Source: Planctomycetota bacterium (lineage in GTDB: Bacteria > Planctomycetota > UBA1135 > UBA2386). From it: a stretch of 64,000 bases of DNA. The stretch lies in contig JAHBXX010000029.1 of assembly GCA_019636245.1 (NCBI GenBank), positions 1 to 64,000 of the forward strand, given 5' to 3'. Of the stretch, positions 1 to 10,668 are shown piece by piece; the first letter of the stretch is position 1, and every line of letters starts with the position of its first letter. A model generated the notes under the pieces. That model worked only from the letters and a program-made list of their open reading frames with translations, was not told the origin of the DNA and did not search any database. The position numbers and the translations under genes are program-made.

Positions 1-294
1 CGCTCGCGCCGAGGACCTCTACTCCGGCTCAACGTGCTGCGGCTCGAGCTGCCGCCGCTGCGCGACCGCGGCGACGACATCGTGCTGCTGGCGCGCCGTT
101 TCCTCCACGACGCGTCGGCCGCCGCCGGCCGCCGGCTCGAGTTGTCGCCGGCCGCCGAGGCGTCGCTGCGCGCGGCGCGCTGGCCGGGCAACGTCCGGCA
201 GCTGCAGAACGAGATGCAGCGGCTGGCGGCGCTGTGCGACGGCCCGGCCGTGGAACCACGCGACCTGTCGCCGGACGTGCGCGGCCGCCCTTGA
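1..294 (+). pseudogene. 3' end of a sigma-54-dependent activator (AAA+), with apparent frameshift
   Basis: Only the end of the gene lies in the window. The translation from base 31 carries the end of the sigma-54 activator AAA+ module: LNVLRLELPPLRDRGDDI followed by the sensor-2 region RWPGNVRQLQNEM. Just upstream, bases 11-22 encode EDLY, which in this family runs straight into (Y/S)RLNV, but here in a different frame: one base, probably a C in the run at 23-25, is missing. The protein ends at 294 without a Fis-type helix-turn-helix, so DNA binding would have to lie elsewhere or be absent. The family opens sigma-54 promoters by ATP hydrolysis. The break could be real decay or a sequence error at a contig end. 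Confidence 0.75.
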
Positions 295-303
295 GCCGCG
301 CCG

Positions 304-3300
304 TCAGCGGCACAGCGCGCGCGCGATGGCGCGGCCCGGCCGTCCGAGGTCCAGCAGCAGCGTCGTGAGCCCGGGGCACGCGCGCCACAGCTCGACGGGC
401 CGCAGGTCGGCCGGATCCGCGCGACCCTCGGCGACCGCCGCGTCGTAACGGCGGAACATCTCGCGACCTCGCCGGCGCAGCACGCGCCATCGGCGCCACC
501 ACGGGGTCGTGCGCAGCTCGGCGAGCAGGTCGATCTGGTGCGCGGCGAGGCGCACGCCGCGGTGGGCGTCGAGCGGCATCTCGCAGAGTGCGCGCGCCGC
601 GTCGAACCGGCCGGCCGCGAGTTCCGCGTCGGCGAGGAAGCGGCGATGCCACCAGAACGAGTGGTCGTGCGGCACGCGTTCGAGCGCGTGGCGGCAGACG
701 CGGACCATGTCGTCGAACCGCCGCAGCGTCAGCAGCGCGTCGGCGAGGTTCGCCAGCATCCAGCCCTGCACGTCCGGGCGCCGCCAGTCGGCGCCGAACA
801 GCCGCACGATCTCGCGCGATCCCGCCTCGTCCTTCGGCAGCGCGAACAGGTAGTCGCCCATCGCGCCGGTGTCGCGCACGGGGCCGCGCACGTGCTCGCG
901 GACCCAGCTCGACGTCCCCGGCGCCCCGGAGCGCTGCCGCACGTCGGCCAGCACGGCCGCGGCGAGCACGTCGCCGCGGTCCGGCCCGGCGGCCGCGTGC
1001 AGCGCCGTGAGACCGCTCCAGAACGAAGCGAAGTCGCCGCGACCCGCCAGGATCCGCAGGTGGTTGCGCGCGACCGGACCGGTCGGATCCGCACCTGCGG
1101 CGAGTGCCTTCACGGTCTCGTCGTGTGCGGCGCGGTCGTGGCGTCGAAGCAGCGCGTCGACTTCGGCCAGACTGGTGCCGTCGGCCTCCGGGTCGCCGAG
1201 CAGCCGCGCGAACGCCGAGCGCGCGAGGTCGCGGCGGCGCTGGCGGGCCGCCGCCTTCGCGACGAAGACCGCGCGCCGGAACGGCAGCGACGCCGGATCC
1301 GCGTGGTCGGGGAGGAGGTCCCAGATGCGCTGCGGCCGGCCCTGCTCGAGCGCCAGTTCGCACAGCGTATCGCGCGCCCAGTGGTAGCCGGGATCGAGCT
1401 CGAGCGCCCGCTCGAGCGCGTGCACCGCGGCCTCCCGGTCGCCGCGGCGCCGGAACGCGGTCGACGCGTAGGCGAACAGCACCGCGTCGTCGCGCAGCGC
1501 CGACGGCGGCTTGCCGTGCAGATCGAGCACGTCGGCGTGCCGGCCCTCCTCCTCGCACCATTCGAGGTAGCGCAGCCAGCCCTCGCGGAAGTCGGCGTGG
1601 CGCGCCAGCAGGGCGCGGAGTTGCTGCCGCGCCTCGACGATGCGGCCGGACGTGCGCTCGATCTCCGCGCGCTGCAGGAGGAGCCTCGGCTCGTCGCCGA
1701 GCAGCGCACGGCCTTCGTCGATGGCGGCCCGCGCCTCGTCGAAGCGCTTGAGTTCGACGAGCGCGCCGACCAGCCGGTCTCGCAGCGCGCCGAGGCGCGG
1801 CGACAGCGCGAGACCCCGCCGCAGCGCCGCGACGCGCTCGTCGTGCCGGACCAGCGCGGCGAGCACGTCCGCGTGCAGGTCGTGCCCGGCCGGCCAGCGT
1901 GGATTGGCGGCGACGAGCTGCTCGGCCACCGCGAGCGCCTCGCCGTGCCGGTCCAGTTCGACGAGCCAGCGGGCCCGCGTGCGGAACGCCCAGACGTAGC
2001 CGCGGTCGAGTTCGCAGGCACGCGCGACGGATGCCAGCGCGCGGTCGCGCGCGCCGAGCCGCCACGCCGCGTCGGCGACCATGCCGTGCAGCACCGCGTA
2101 ACCGGGCACACGCGCGATACCGCGTTCGAAGACGGCCATCGCCTTCTGCAGCTGGCCCTCGCCATCGAGCGACTCGCCGAGTTCGACGTAGGCCTGCGCG
2201 CACGTCGGATCGCGCTCGAGCAGTTGCTCGAGGACCTTGCGCTCCTCGGCGCGGCGATTGCCTGCGCGCAGGCACGCGGCGTGGCGCAGCCGGTGGCCCG
2301 TGAGCCACGGTTGCCGTTCGACGAGTGCCGCCGCGAGCGGCAGCGCCGCGGCCGGCGCCAGCGCGAGTTCGAACTCGCAGCGAGCGACGGCTGCCGCGGG
2401 GCTGCTCGGGAAGTCGCGCTCGAGGCGGTCCAGGAACGCGCGGAACTCGTCGGGCGGAACCGCGCGCGCGACGTCGCGGAGCGTGTCGAGGGTCAGCGGC
2501 TCCGGCGGCACGGGCCGGGCCGCGACGAACTCCATGGCTGCGCGCACGTCCGCGGCGGCCTGCGCCGGGTCGGGGGCCCAATCGACCAGCCGGCGCAGCG
2601 CCGTGCCGTTCTCGGGCGACAGCTCGAACGCGCGGCGGGCGGCGGCGCGGGCCGCTGCGACGTCGCCGGCGGCGTGTTCGCAGGCCGCGACGTCGGCCCA
2701 CAGCGCGCTGGACTCGGGCAGCGACTGCTGCAGTTCGGTCAGCAGCGGACGGGCGGCCGGCAGGTCGCCGGTGTACAGCAGGTGACGGGCGAGCCGGCCG
2801 CGCAGCCAGTGTTCGTGCGGATGCTCCGCGACGAGCCGCCGCAGCAGCGCCCGTTCGCGGCCGCGGTCCTCCACGCGTTCGTAGAACTCGGCGACCGCGA
2901 CCATCAGCGGCGGGCTCTCGCCGTGTTCCGCGACGATCGCATCCGCGGCGGCGAGTGCTGTCGCTGCGCCCTCGTGCTCGAGCAGGTGTTCGAGGCGGAG
3001 GCGGGAAGCGACGGCGTGCCACGGGTCGATGCGCACGCACTCGTCGAGCGCCGCCAGCGCAGCCGCGTGGTCGCCGCGCGAGCGCGCTGCCGCGTGCCGC
3101 GACATCGCGCGGGCGACCGGATGCCAGCCCGGGGCATCGAGCAACTCCAGAGCCCGGGCGTGCTCGTGCTGCCCGAGCAGCAGATCGAACAGCTGCTGCC
3201 GCTCGGCGGCGCCGTCGTTGCGCTGCAGCGCCGCGCTCAGCACGGCGATCGCCTCGCCCGGCCGGTGCAGCGTCGCGAGCGACTGCGCGAGCGTCGCCGC

Positions 3301-5331
3301 CGGGGCGGGCGACTTGCCGCCGAGCCGGTCGCACCGCTCCCGCAGGAACTCGAGCCCCGCTGCGGCCCTCCCGAGGTCGTGCAACGCCCAGAAGTACGAC
3401 GAGGCGAGCCACTCGTCGTGCGGAGCCATCGCGGTGGCGATCCGGAACACGTCGGCCGCCTCTTCGCGCCGGTTCTCGTCCCACGACATCGCGGCGCAGC
3501 GATGCCAGGACCGCGCGTCGCGACCCAGGTGGCGCAACGCGCGCCGCATGGTCCTGATCGCGGCGGGGCGCAGCCGCGCGTCGCCGCGCCACTGGTCGGC
3601 CAGCAGGCGGCGCAGGAACGGCGACGGCGAGCGTGGGGCCCACTGCTCCAGCAGCTGCCGCGCTTCCTGCCAGCGGTTCTGGTTCTGCAGTTCGATCGCG
3701 TAGTGGTACTGCCAGTACGGATCGTCGGGCGCCGCCGCGTGCGCCTCGCGCCAGAGTTCGAGCAGGCGCCGCCGATCGCCGCGTTCGCCGGACACGCGGA
3801 CTTCGACGTCGAAGCGCAACGGCGACCGCGGCAGCGCGAGCAGTGCGGCGATGCGGCGGTCCGCGTCGGCGTGGCGGTGCGCACGCCAGTCGATCTGCAC
3901 GTGCAGCCACTCCATCGTCGCCTCCTCGAGCGGCAGCGGCGGCGCCGGGTGTGCGGCGGCGACCTCGCGCGGCAACAGCAGCGCGCATTCGCCGCCGCGC
4001 TTCGTGAGCCCTTCGAGCCAGGACGTCGGGACCTCGCGGCGGAAGTTGCCGGTCGAGTCGCGCAGCAGGAAGGTGTCGAGCACCCGGTCGTGGCCGATCA
4101 CGGCCTGCCGGTGCCCCGACGTCTCGAACCGGGTCGTGACCGCGAACGGGAGTCCGAGGTCGAGCAGCGTGCGGGCCACCTCGGCGTCGAACTGGAAGAA
4201 CCTGATCTCGAGCCCGCGTTCGCGCGCCCACGCCAGTTCGTCGTGGCTCGCGGTGCCGTCGTAGGTGATCTGCGCGGCGATCTCGCGCTGCTCGACGTGC
4301 ACGCCGAACGTGCGCAGCAGCGCGGACATCGTCGCCGGGGAGCAGGTCATGTGGTCCTGGCGCACGAACGGCACCTGGAGCACCGTGCGGTGGCGCGGCC
4401 TCGGTCCCGGCACCGCCAGGTGTTCGCGCAGCCGCCGTGCGTGGTCGGCGCCGGCGGGGCCGGCGGCCTCCGCGTGCACGAGCGCAGCCGCGTCGTCGCC
4501 GAGCTCGCGGCACGTGCGCACGAGCGCGATCCGCCACACGATGCGTGCGCGTCGTTCGTGCACCGGCTGCTGCAGCAGCGAGGTCCAGACGTCGCGCGCG
4601 GTCCGCGGGTCGCCGGCCTCGAGGCAGCGGCTCGCGAACGTGCCTTCGAGGTGCGGGCTCTGCATCGTGCCGCGCAGGGCCGCGATGCGCTCGTCTGCCT
4701 CCGGCGCGTCGATCTCGTGCAGCAGCCAGCACTCCTGCAGGCGCGGCAGGGGCGCTTCGGGCGCACTCGCGATCGCCGCGCGGCAGGCCGCCAGCGCCTC
4801 GGCAGTGCGGTCCGCCAGCTGCAGCGCCCAGGCGGCCTCGACTTCCGTGCGCATGCGGTCCGGGAAGCGCGCGCGGGCCTCGTCGATCAGGCCGAACGCG
4901 GTGGGATGGTCGTGCAGTTCGGAGTGCACGCGCACGCGGGCGAGCAGCCAGGCCAGCTCCTCGTCGCCGTCGGCCGGCCGCGGCACGGTGCCGCGCTGGG
5001 CCGACCAGGCGTCGAACAGCCGGCCGGCGCGCAACAGGTCGAGCACGTGCACGGTGTGCGCGACGAGGCGCCCGCCGTGGCGGCGCAGGATCGTGCGCCC
5101 GAGCCACCGACGGCGCGTGTCGAGCCCGAGCCGCAGCGAGGTCTCGTGCAGCCACAGCAGGTCCGGCAGTTCGCCGCGCGCCATGAGCTCGGGCAGCAGC
5201 GGCTGGCAACGCAGCCACGCGTCGAGCCACTGGCCGCGCGACGCGGCGGACAGGGACTCGGTTGGCAGGGACGGGTTCGTCACGGTCGGCCGCGGGTTCG
5301 TCGGCGAAACGTAGCGTTGCCGGCGGGCCAC
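304..5331 (-). CDS. Giant TPR-repeat protein with embedded C39-like peptidase domain
   Basis: This 1675-residue protein is almost entirely helical tetratricopeptide-type repeats, rich in A/L/R/E with many repeated 'P..A.A...L....' units. Around residues 313-445 it is interrupted by a papain-fold domain like peptidase C39 (the bacteriocin-leader peptidase family). The visible candidate triad is Cys330 in HMTCSP, His407 in SGHRQ and an Asp in LLRDS about 20 residues later. No signal peptide or membrane segment is obvious, so it may be cytoplasmic, or the true start may lie elsewhere. The start chosen is the most upstream in-frame ATG before the divergent radical SAM gene; a start about 20 codons later is possible. 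Substrate unknown. TPR scaffolds with C39-like domains are known in planctomycetes and myxobacteria; the role here is inferred only from domains. Confidence 0.85.
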   Translation of the reverse strand: MARRQRYVSPTNPRPTVTNPSLPTESLSAASRGQWLDAWLRCQPLLPELMARGELPDLLWLHETSLRLGLDTRRRWLGRTILRRHGGRLVAHTVHVLDLLRAGRLFDAWSAQRGTVPRPADGDEELAWLLARVRVHSELHDHPTAFGLIDEARARFPDRMRTEVEAAWALQLADRTAEALAACRAAIASAPEAPLPRLQECWLLHEIDAPEADERIAALRGTMQSPHLEGTFASRCLEAGDPRTARDVWTSLLQQPVHERRARIVWRIALVRTCRELGDDAAALVHAEAAGPAGADHARRLREHLAVPGPRPRHRTVLQVPFVRQDHMTCSPATMSALLRTFGVHVEQREIAAQITYDGTASHDELAWARERGLEIRFFQFDAEVARTLLDLGLPFAVTTRFETSGHRQAVIGHDRVLDTFLLRDSTGNFRREVPTSWLEGLTKRGGECALLLPREVAAAHPAPPLPLEEATMEWLHVQIDWRAHRHADADRRIAALLALPRSPLRFDVEVRVSGERGDRRRLLELWREAHAAAPDDPYWQYHYAIELQNQNRWQEARQLLEQWAPRSPSPFLRRLLADQWRGDARLRPAAIRTMRRALRHLGRDARSWHRCAAMSWDENRREEAADVFRIATAMAPHDEWLASSYFWALHDLGRAAAGLEFLRERCDRLGGKSPAPAATLAQSLATLHRPGEAIAVLSAALQRNDGAAERQQLFDLLLGQHEHARALELLDAPGWHPVARAMSRHAAARSRGDHAAALAALDECVRIDPWHAVASRLRLEHLLEHEGAATALAAADAIVAEHGESPPLMVAVAEFYERVEDRGRERALLRRLVAEHPHEHWLRGRLARHLLYTGDLPAARPLLTELQQSLPESSALWADVAACEHAAGDVAAARAAARRAFELSPENGTALRRLVDWAPDPAQAAADVRAAMEFVAARPVPPEPLTLDTLRDVARAVPPDEFRAFLDRLERDFPSSPAAAVARCEFELALAPAAALPLAAALVERQPWLTGHRLRHAACLRAGNRRAEERKVLEQLLERDPTCAQAYVELGESLDGEGQLQKAMAVFERGIARVPGYAVLHGMVADAAWRLGARDRALASVARACELDRGYVWAFRTRARWLVELDRHGEALAVAEQLVAANPRWPAGHDLHADVLAALVRHDERVAALRRGLALSPRLGALRDRLVGALVELKRFDEARAAIDEGRALLGDEPRLLLQRAEIERTSGRIVEARQQLRALLARHADFREGWLRYLEWCEEEGRHADVLDLHGKPPSALRDDAVLFAYASTAFRRRGDREAAVHALERALELDPGYHWARDTLCELALEQGRPQRIWDLLPDHADPASLPFRRAVFVAKAAARQRRRDLARSAFARLLGDPEADGTSLAEVDALLRRHDRAAHDETVKALAAGADPTGPVARNHLRILAGRGDFASFWSGLTALHAAAGPDRGDVLAAAVLADVRQRSGAPGTSSWVREHVRGPVRDTGAMGDYLFALPKDEAGSREIVRLFGADWRRPDVQGWMLANLADALLTLRRFDDMVRVCRHALERVPHDHSFWWHRRFLADAELAAGRFDAARALCEMPLDAHRGVRLAAHQIDLLAELRTTPWWRRWRVLRRRGREMFRRYDAAVAEGRADPADLRPVELWRACPGLTTLLLDLGRPGRAIARALCR

Positions 5332-5372
5332 GGAAGCGCCTGCGCCGCCTCGCGCACGCCGGTGCGGCCCGC

Positions 5373-5378
5373 CATGAT
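5373..5378 (+). promoter_or_regulatory. -10-like CATGAT, 6 nt before the radical SAM start
   Basis: The hexamer differs from TATGAT by one base and lies exactly 6 nt before the ATG at 5385. A transcript from it would start at or next to the start codon. It fits the pattern seen before several genes in this window. No clear -35 element. Confidence 0.35.
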
Positions 5379-5384
5379 GGCCGC

Positions 5385-6200
5385 ATGCCCGAGATCGTGC
5401 TCGCGACGCTGAACGCGAAGTGGATCCACGCCTCGTTCGGCCTGCGGTGCCTGCGCGCGAACCTCGCCGAGCTGCGCGAGCGCAGCTCGCTCCTCGAGTT
5501 CGAGATCGCGCAGCGGCCCGCCGACGTCGCCGAGGCGATCCTCGCGGCCGGGCCGCGCATCGTCGGGCTCGGCGTCTACGTCTGGAACGCGGGGCCGTCG
5601 CTGCAGGTCGTGCGCGTGCTCAAGCGCGTGCGACCCGACGTCTGCATCGTGCTCGGCGGCCCCGAGGTCAGCCACGAGACCGAAGCGCAGCCGATCTGCG
5701 CGCTCGCGGACCACGTCGTGCGCGGCGAGGCCGACCTCGCGTTCGCGGACCTGTGCCGTCGCGTGCTAGCCGGCGAACCCGGTGTCCCGCGGGTCCTCGA
5801 TGCGCCGCTGCCGCACTTCGCGCAGCTGCGCCAGCCGTACGCGGAGTACACGGACGAAGACGTCGCACACCGGATCGTCTACGTCGAGAGCTCGCGCGGC
5901 TGCCCGTTCACGTGCGAGTTCTGCCTGTCGGCGCTCGACGTGCCCGTGCGCAAGGCGGAACAGGCGCCGTTCCTGGCCGAGATGCAGCGCCTGCTCGACC
6001 GCGGCGTGCGGCACTTCAAGTTCGTCGACCGCACGTTCAACCTCGGCATCGCGGAGGCGGCCGCGATCCTGCGCTTCTTCCGCGAACGCTGGCGGCCGGG
6101 CCTGTTCGTGCACTTCGAGCTGATCCCCGACCGCCTGCCGGAGCTGCTGCGAGTGAGGTGGGCAGCGGGCGCGCGGACTTCTGCGAGCATGGGGAGGTGA
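5385..6200 (+). pseudogene. 3'-truncated B12-binding-type radical SAM protein
   Basis: Residues 1-140 form a B12-binding-type Rossmann domain (opening LATLNAKWIHASFGLR, as in the B12-binding/DUF4080 radical SAM group). The [4Fe-4S]-binding motif CPFTCEFC (CX3CX2C) is at residues 173-180, followed by the start of the radical SAM barrel. Family similarity stops near base 6150, after FELIPDRLPELLR. The last 15 or so residues read out of a mobile-element remnant into a stop at 6200. About half the usual length, including the rest of the barrel and the C-terminal domain, is missing, so the product is very unlikely to be functional. The upstream promoter and start look intact, so the loss may be recent. 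Confidence 0.8.
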
Positions 6201-6940
6201 CGGATCGCTGTGTGGCGCAGCTGGTGGCGGCGATCCGGGTGCGGGTGGTGCGGTATCTGCGGCGGCTGGGCAAGTGGACGGACGATGGCGAAGGTGACGT
6301 AGCGGATGGTGACACCGACCTGCTGCAGGAGCTGGGCGCGGCAGCGGTGCAGGGCCGCACGGCGCTGGGCGAACGGGCCGGCGAACGCGACGTGCGCGTG
6401 GGCCGCGGCAGCCGCAGCGAGCCGTTCGTGAAGGGTCCGCTGTGTGCGGACGTGGACGGCTTCTCGCTGCATGCGGCGGTGTGGGTGGCGGCGCGGGATC
6501 GGGAGCGGCTGGAGAAGCTGTGCCGTTATGCGGGCCGGCCGGCGATCGCGGAGTCGCGGCTGCGGCTGCTGCCGGATGGGCGGGTGGCGTACTCGCTGAA
6601 GAAGACGTGGCGGGACGGCACGAGCCACGTGGTGCTCACGCCGCAGGTGCTGATGGAACGGCTGTGCGCGCTGGTGCCGCGGCCGAAGAAGCACCTGGTG
6701 ACGTACCGCGGCGTGCTGGCACCGGCGGCGGGCTTGCGGCCGCGGGTGGTGCCGAGGATGGAGGAGGGAGAAGGGGAAGGCGTTGGCTGTCGGCACGGTG
6801 AGTGTGAGGTGCTGCACGATCCGCTCGCGGCGCAGCCGGAGGTCGTGACCCGCGACCAGCTGCATGCGCGCTTCCGCGGCCCGGCCATCCTGATCAGGGC
6901 CACGTTCCCCGGCGGCCGGGCAGTGATGCCCGGCCGCTGA
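6197..6940 (+). mobile_element. IS91-family (IS801/IS1294-like) transposase remnant
   Basis: In the frame beginning at 6197 the translation matches the C-terminal half of the Y2 (HUH-type) transposases of IS91-family elements: GRTALGERAG, then DGFSLHAAVWVAARDRERLEKLCRY, the RLLPDGRVAYSLKKTWRDGT stretch and PRPKKHLVTYRGVLAP. The N-terminal zinc finger and the catalytic HUH/tyrosine region are absent. After about 6770 family similarity fades and the usual terminal CxxC zinc motif is not found, so both ends are lost. The fragment directly abuts the truncated radical SAM gene. IS91-type elements transpose by rolling circle and often carry or fuse flanking DNA, which fits the clean junction. Confidence 0.75.
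6912..6937 (+). repeat. Perfect 11-bp inverted repeat with GTGA loop
   Basis: GCGGCCGGGCA and its exact complement are separated by GTGA, a GNRA-type tetraloop in RNA. The hairpin ends immediately before the TGA of the transposase remnant, and GAAC follows at 6939-6942. No T-tract follows, so it is not a classical terminator. It could be the terminal hairpin of the IS91-type element, whose right end is reported to sit next to GAAC or CAAG, or an ordinary transcript-end hairpin. Confidence 0.5.
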
Positions 6941-7487
6941 ACACGCGTCGCGCGGCGGCCGCCTTCACGTTGCCGTCTGCACCGTCGCGTCGACTCTGGC
7001 ACCTCGTCGTGAAGCTCGCGCCGCTGCCAAGGCGATCGCCGCCAGCGACGATGCGGTCATGGCGGTGGTCTGGGGTCGGTGCTCCTCCCAGCGGCGGGCA
7101 GCGGGTCCACCGTGCGGTCGCTGGAACAACTCGGCTGACAACTGCCGGTCGGCGAACCGGAGCAGCAACGAGCCTGGCAAGCACAGCACCAACCTGGGCT
7201 TGCGGCCCGCTCTCGCCGCCCGCTCCGCTGCCGCTCTGCGTCGTCGGAACCGGGGGACGCTCAGGTGTGATGGCGCGGTCGTCACCGGAACGACGGCCAC
7301 CAGGCCACGGGCTGGTGGTGGTGGAGCACCGCCGCGAACGCTCGGGGCGGCCATCTCCACGGCGCGCGCGGTCCTTGGTCTCCGGAGAGCGTCGCGAGGC
7401 GATGGCTGCGAGACACGCGTTCGGTTGTGTCGGGGACTCGCTTCGCCGAGAGTTCGTGGTCGCGGGCCGTTGCCCGTTCCCGCCGGC
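6941..7487. other. Gene-free stretch after the transposase remnant
   Basis: About 550 bases with no reading frame on either strand that looks like a real protein; the open frames are rich in Arg/Ser/Pro as expected from shadow frames. It lies between the IS91 remnant and an unknown gene and may be debris from the same rearrangement. Confidence 0.5.
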
Positions 7488-8336
7488 ATGACGAACGTCG
7501 ATCCAGAGCTTCGCTGCGGTCCGTGGCGCTGGCGGTCGACGCCGTCGAGCAACCGCGGCCGCACTGGCTTCGCCGACGTGCAGCTCTGGCACGACCCACT
7601 GCCGCTGCCGGTGCTCGACGTCACCGACGGGGCGTGGGCGCTCGACGCCCCGGCGTTCGCGGCCGATGGCGCGCAGCTGCAGTTCGACGTCGTCGCCTTG
7701 GCGAACAAGGCGCGGTTCCGTGTCACCCTCGACCTCGCGGCCGGTTGCTGGCGTTCGCCGGGGGAACTGCGCGGGCTGCCGGTGGCGGTGTTGCAGCAGC
7801 GCTACGGCAGTTCGCAAGCGATCGCGGCGTGGCCGGTCGTGCCGCCGGCGCCGGTCGTGCCGGCGCGCGCGCCGGAACGCGAGGCGGCGCCGTCCGGCGA
7901 CGCGGCGGCGCCCGTGCACGAAGACGTGGTGGCGCCGGCGCCGGCGCCGGCGCCGGCACCGGCGCCGGCGGCAACGCCGGCTGCCGAGCCACTGGCGGGC
8001 GAAGTGCTGCCACCGCCCGCCGTCACGCCGGATGACCGCTGGCGGTTCGAGTTCGCATGGGCTCCTGCGTACGAACAGGACGCGTCGGGCCGGCGTCGCT
8101 CCTACTGCCACTTCGTGCTGCACGACACGCATGCGGCGGCAGCGTTCGACTCGCGGACCACCGGCGACCTGTGCTGGCCGGCCGGGCGCTGGCTGCGCCT
8201 CGTGCGTGGGCCGGGTGCTGCGACCTGGTTGGTCGTCGACGTGCAGCGGGGCGTGTTCTGGCTGGAGAACTTCCGCGAGCCGCTCGGGCCGGAGCGACCT
8301 CTCGCCGAACTGGTCGCGACGCTGCGCTCGGGCTGA
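7488..8336 (+). CDS. Unknown protein with Ala-Pro linker
   Basis: I do not recognise this 282-residue protein. The start chosen is the ATG opening MTNVDPELRCGPWRW; upstream sequence in the same frame looks like noise. Two globular parts are visible. Residues 1-110 contain VQLWHDPLPLPVLDV and a DVVALANKARFRVTLDLAAG stretch that looks like beta strands. The C-terminal part, about residues 180-282, is rich in Trp and aromatic residues (RWRFEFAWAPAYEQD, CHFVLHD, TWLVVDV). They are joined by a 60-70 residue linker rich in Ala and Pro, including a run of AP dipeptides. No signal peptide or membrane helix. It is followed 56 bp downstream by an ABC-F gene on the same strand. Confidence 0.6.
   Translation: MTNVDPELRCGPWRWRSTPSSNRGRTGFADVQLWHDPLPLPVLDVTDGAWALDAPAFAADGAQLQFDVVALANKARFRVTLDLAAGCWRSPGELRGLPVAVLQQRYGSSQAIAAWPVVPPAPVVPARAPEREAAPSGDAAAPVHEDVVAPAPAPAPAPAPAATPAAEPLAGEVLPPPAVTPDDRWRFEFAWAPAYEQDASGRRRSYCHFVLHDTHAAAAFDSRTTGDLCWPAGRWLRLVRGPGAATWLVVDVQRGVFWLENFREPLGPERPLAELVATLRSG
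7932..7971 (+). repeat. GCGCCG hexanucleotide tandem repeat
   Basis: About 6.5 tandem copies of a GCGCCG-type hexamer with one interruption (GCACCG). It encodes the alternating Ala-Pro run of the linker in the surrounding gene. Six-base units keep the frame when copy number changes, so the linker length is probably variable between strains. Confidence 0.8.
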
Positions 8337-8377
8337 TCGGCGGGCGTCGCCGTGGCCGCGCGCCGCCCCGATCTGCA

Positions 8378-8383
8378 TACTCT
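8378..8383 (+). promoter_or_regulatory. -10-like TACTCT, 9 nt before the ABC-F start
   Basis: TAnnnT hexamer with a 9-nt gap to the ATG at 8393. It would give a nearly leaderless transcript for the ABC-F gene. No recognisable -35 element. Confidence 0.4.
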
Positions 8384-8392
8384 TCGCCCCCC

Positions 8393-10357
<1,965 letters not shown>

Positions 10358-10638
10358 CTCGTCGCCGCGGCGCGGGCCTGCGCGCAGTCGCTTCCCGGCT
10401 TTGCATGGGGGACCTCGTCCTCCTCCGCTGCTCTTCGCTTCGCGAGGTGCTGCGATGATCGCGACGGGGCCATGGCCGGGTCGTCTCGTGTGGCTCGACC
10501 TGAGGACGACCGTCGGTGCCAAGGCGCACCAGTTCTGGGGTCGATGCGGACCGAGGCGACCGGGGCGATGTTCGCGCTTCTCCAGCCGAACGCGACCGGC
10601 AGGCCGTGCTGAGCGGATCGGCTACGAGCGAGGCGTGC
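10358..10638. other. Intergenic region, nothing recognised
   Basis: Stretch between the ABC-F stop and the promoter of the small lipoprotein gene. No coding frame with protein-like composition on either strand and no long hairpin noticed. Confidence 0.5.
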
Positions 10639-10663
10639 TACCATCCTTCGCGTCGCCAAGGAG
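10639..10663 (+). promoter_or_regulatory. -10-like TACCAT plus AAGGAG ribosome-binding site
   Basis: TACCAT at 10639-10644 matches TAnnnT. AAGGAG at 10658-10663 is a strong Shine-Dalgarno sequence 5 nt before the ATG at 10669. This gene therefore looks conventionally led, unlike the leaderless candidates elsewhere in the window. Confidence 0.5.
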
Positions 10664-10668
10664 TCCCC

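Noticed and set aside
29-5560. Very long open frames antisense to the TPR/C39 gene (also 538-5412 on the plus strand)
   Set aside because: They are Arg/Ala/Pro-rich with no motifs, as expected from shadow frames at about 70% GC; the 304-5331 frame has real TPR and C39-like features.
5879-6865. 328-codon antisense frame over the transposase remnant
   Set aside because: It is a His/Arg/Pro-rich shadow; the plus-strand frame carries the IS91-type motifs.
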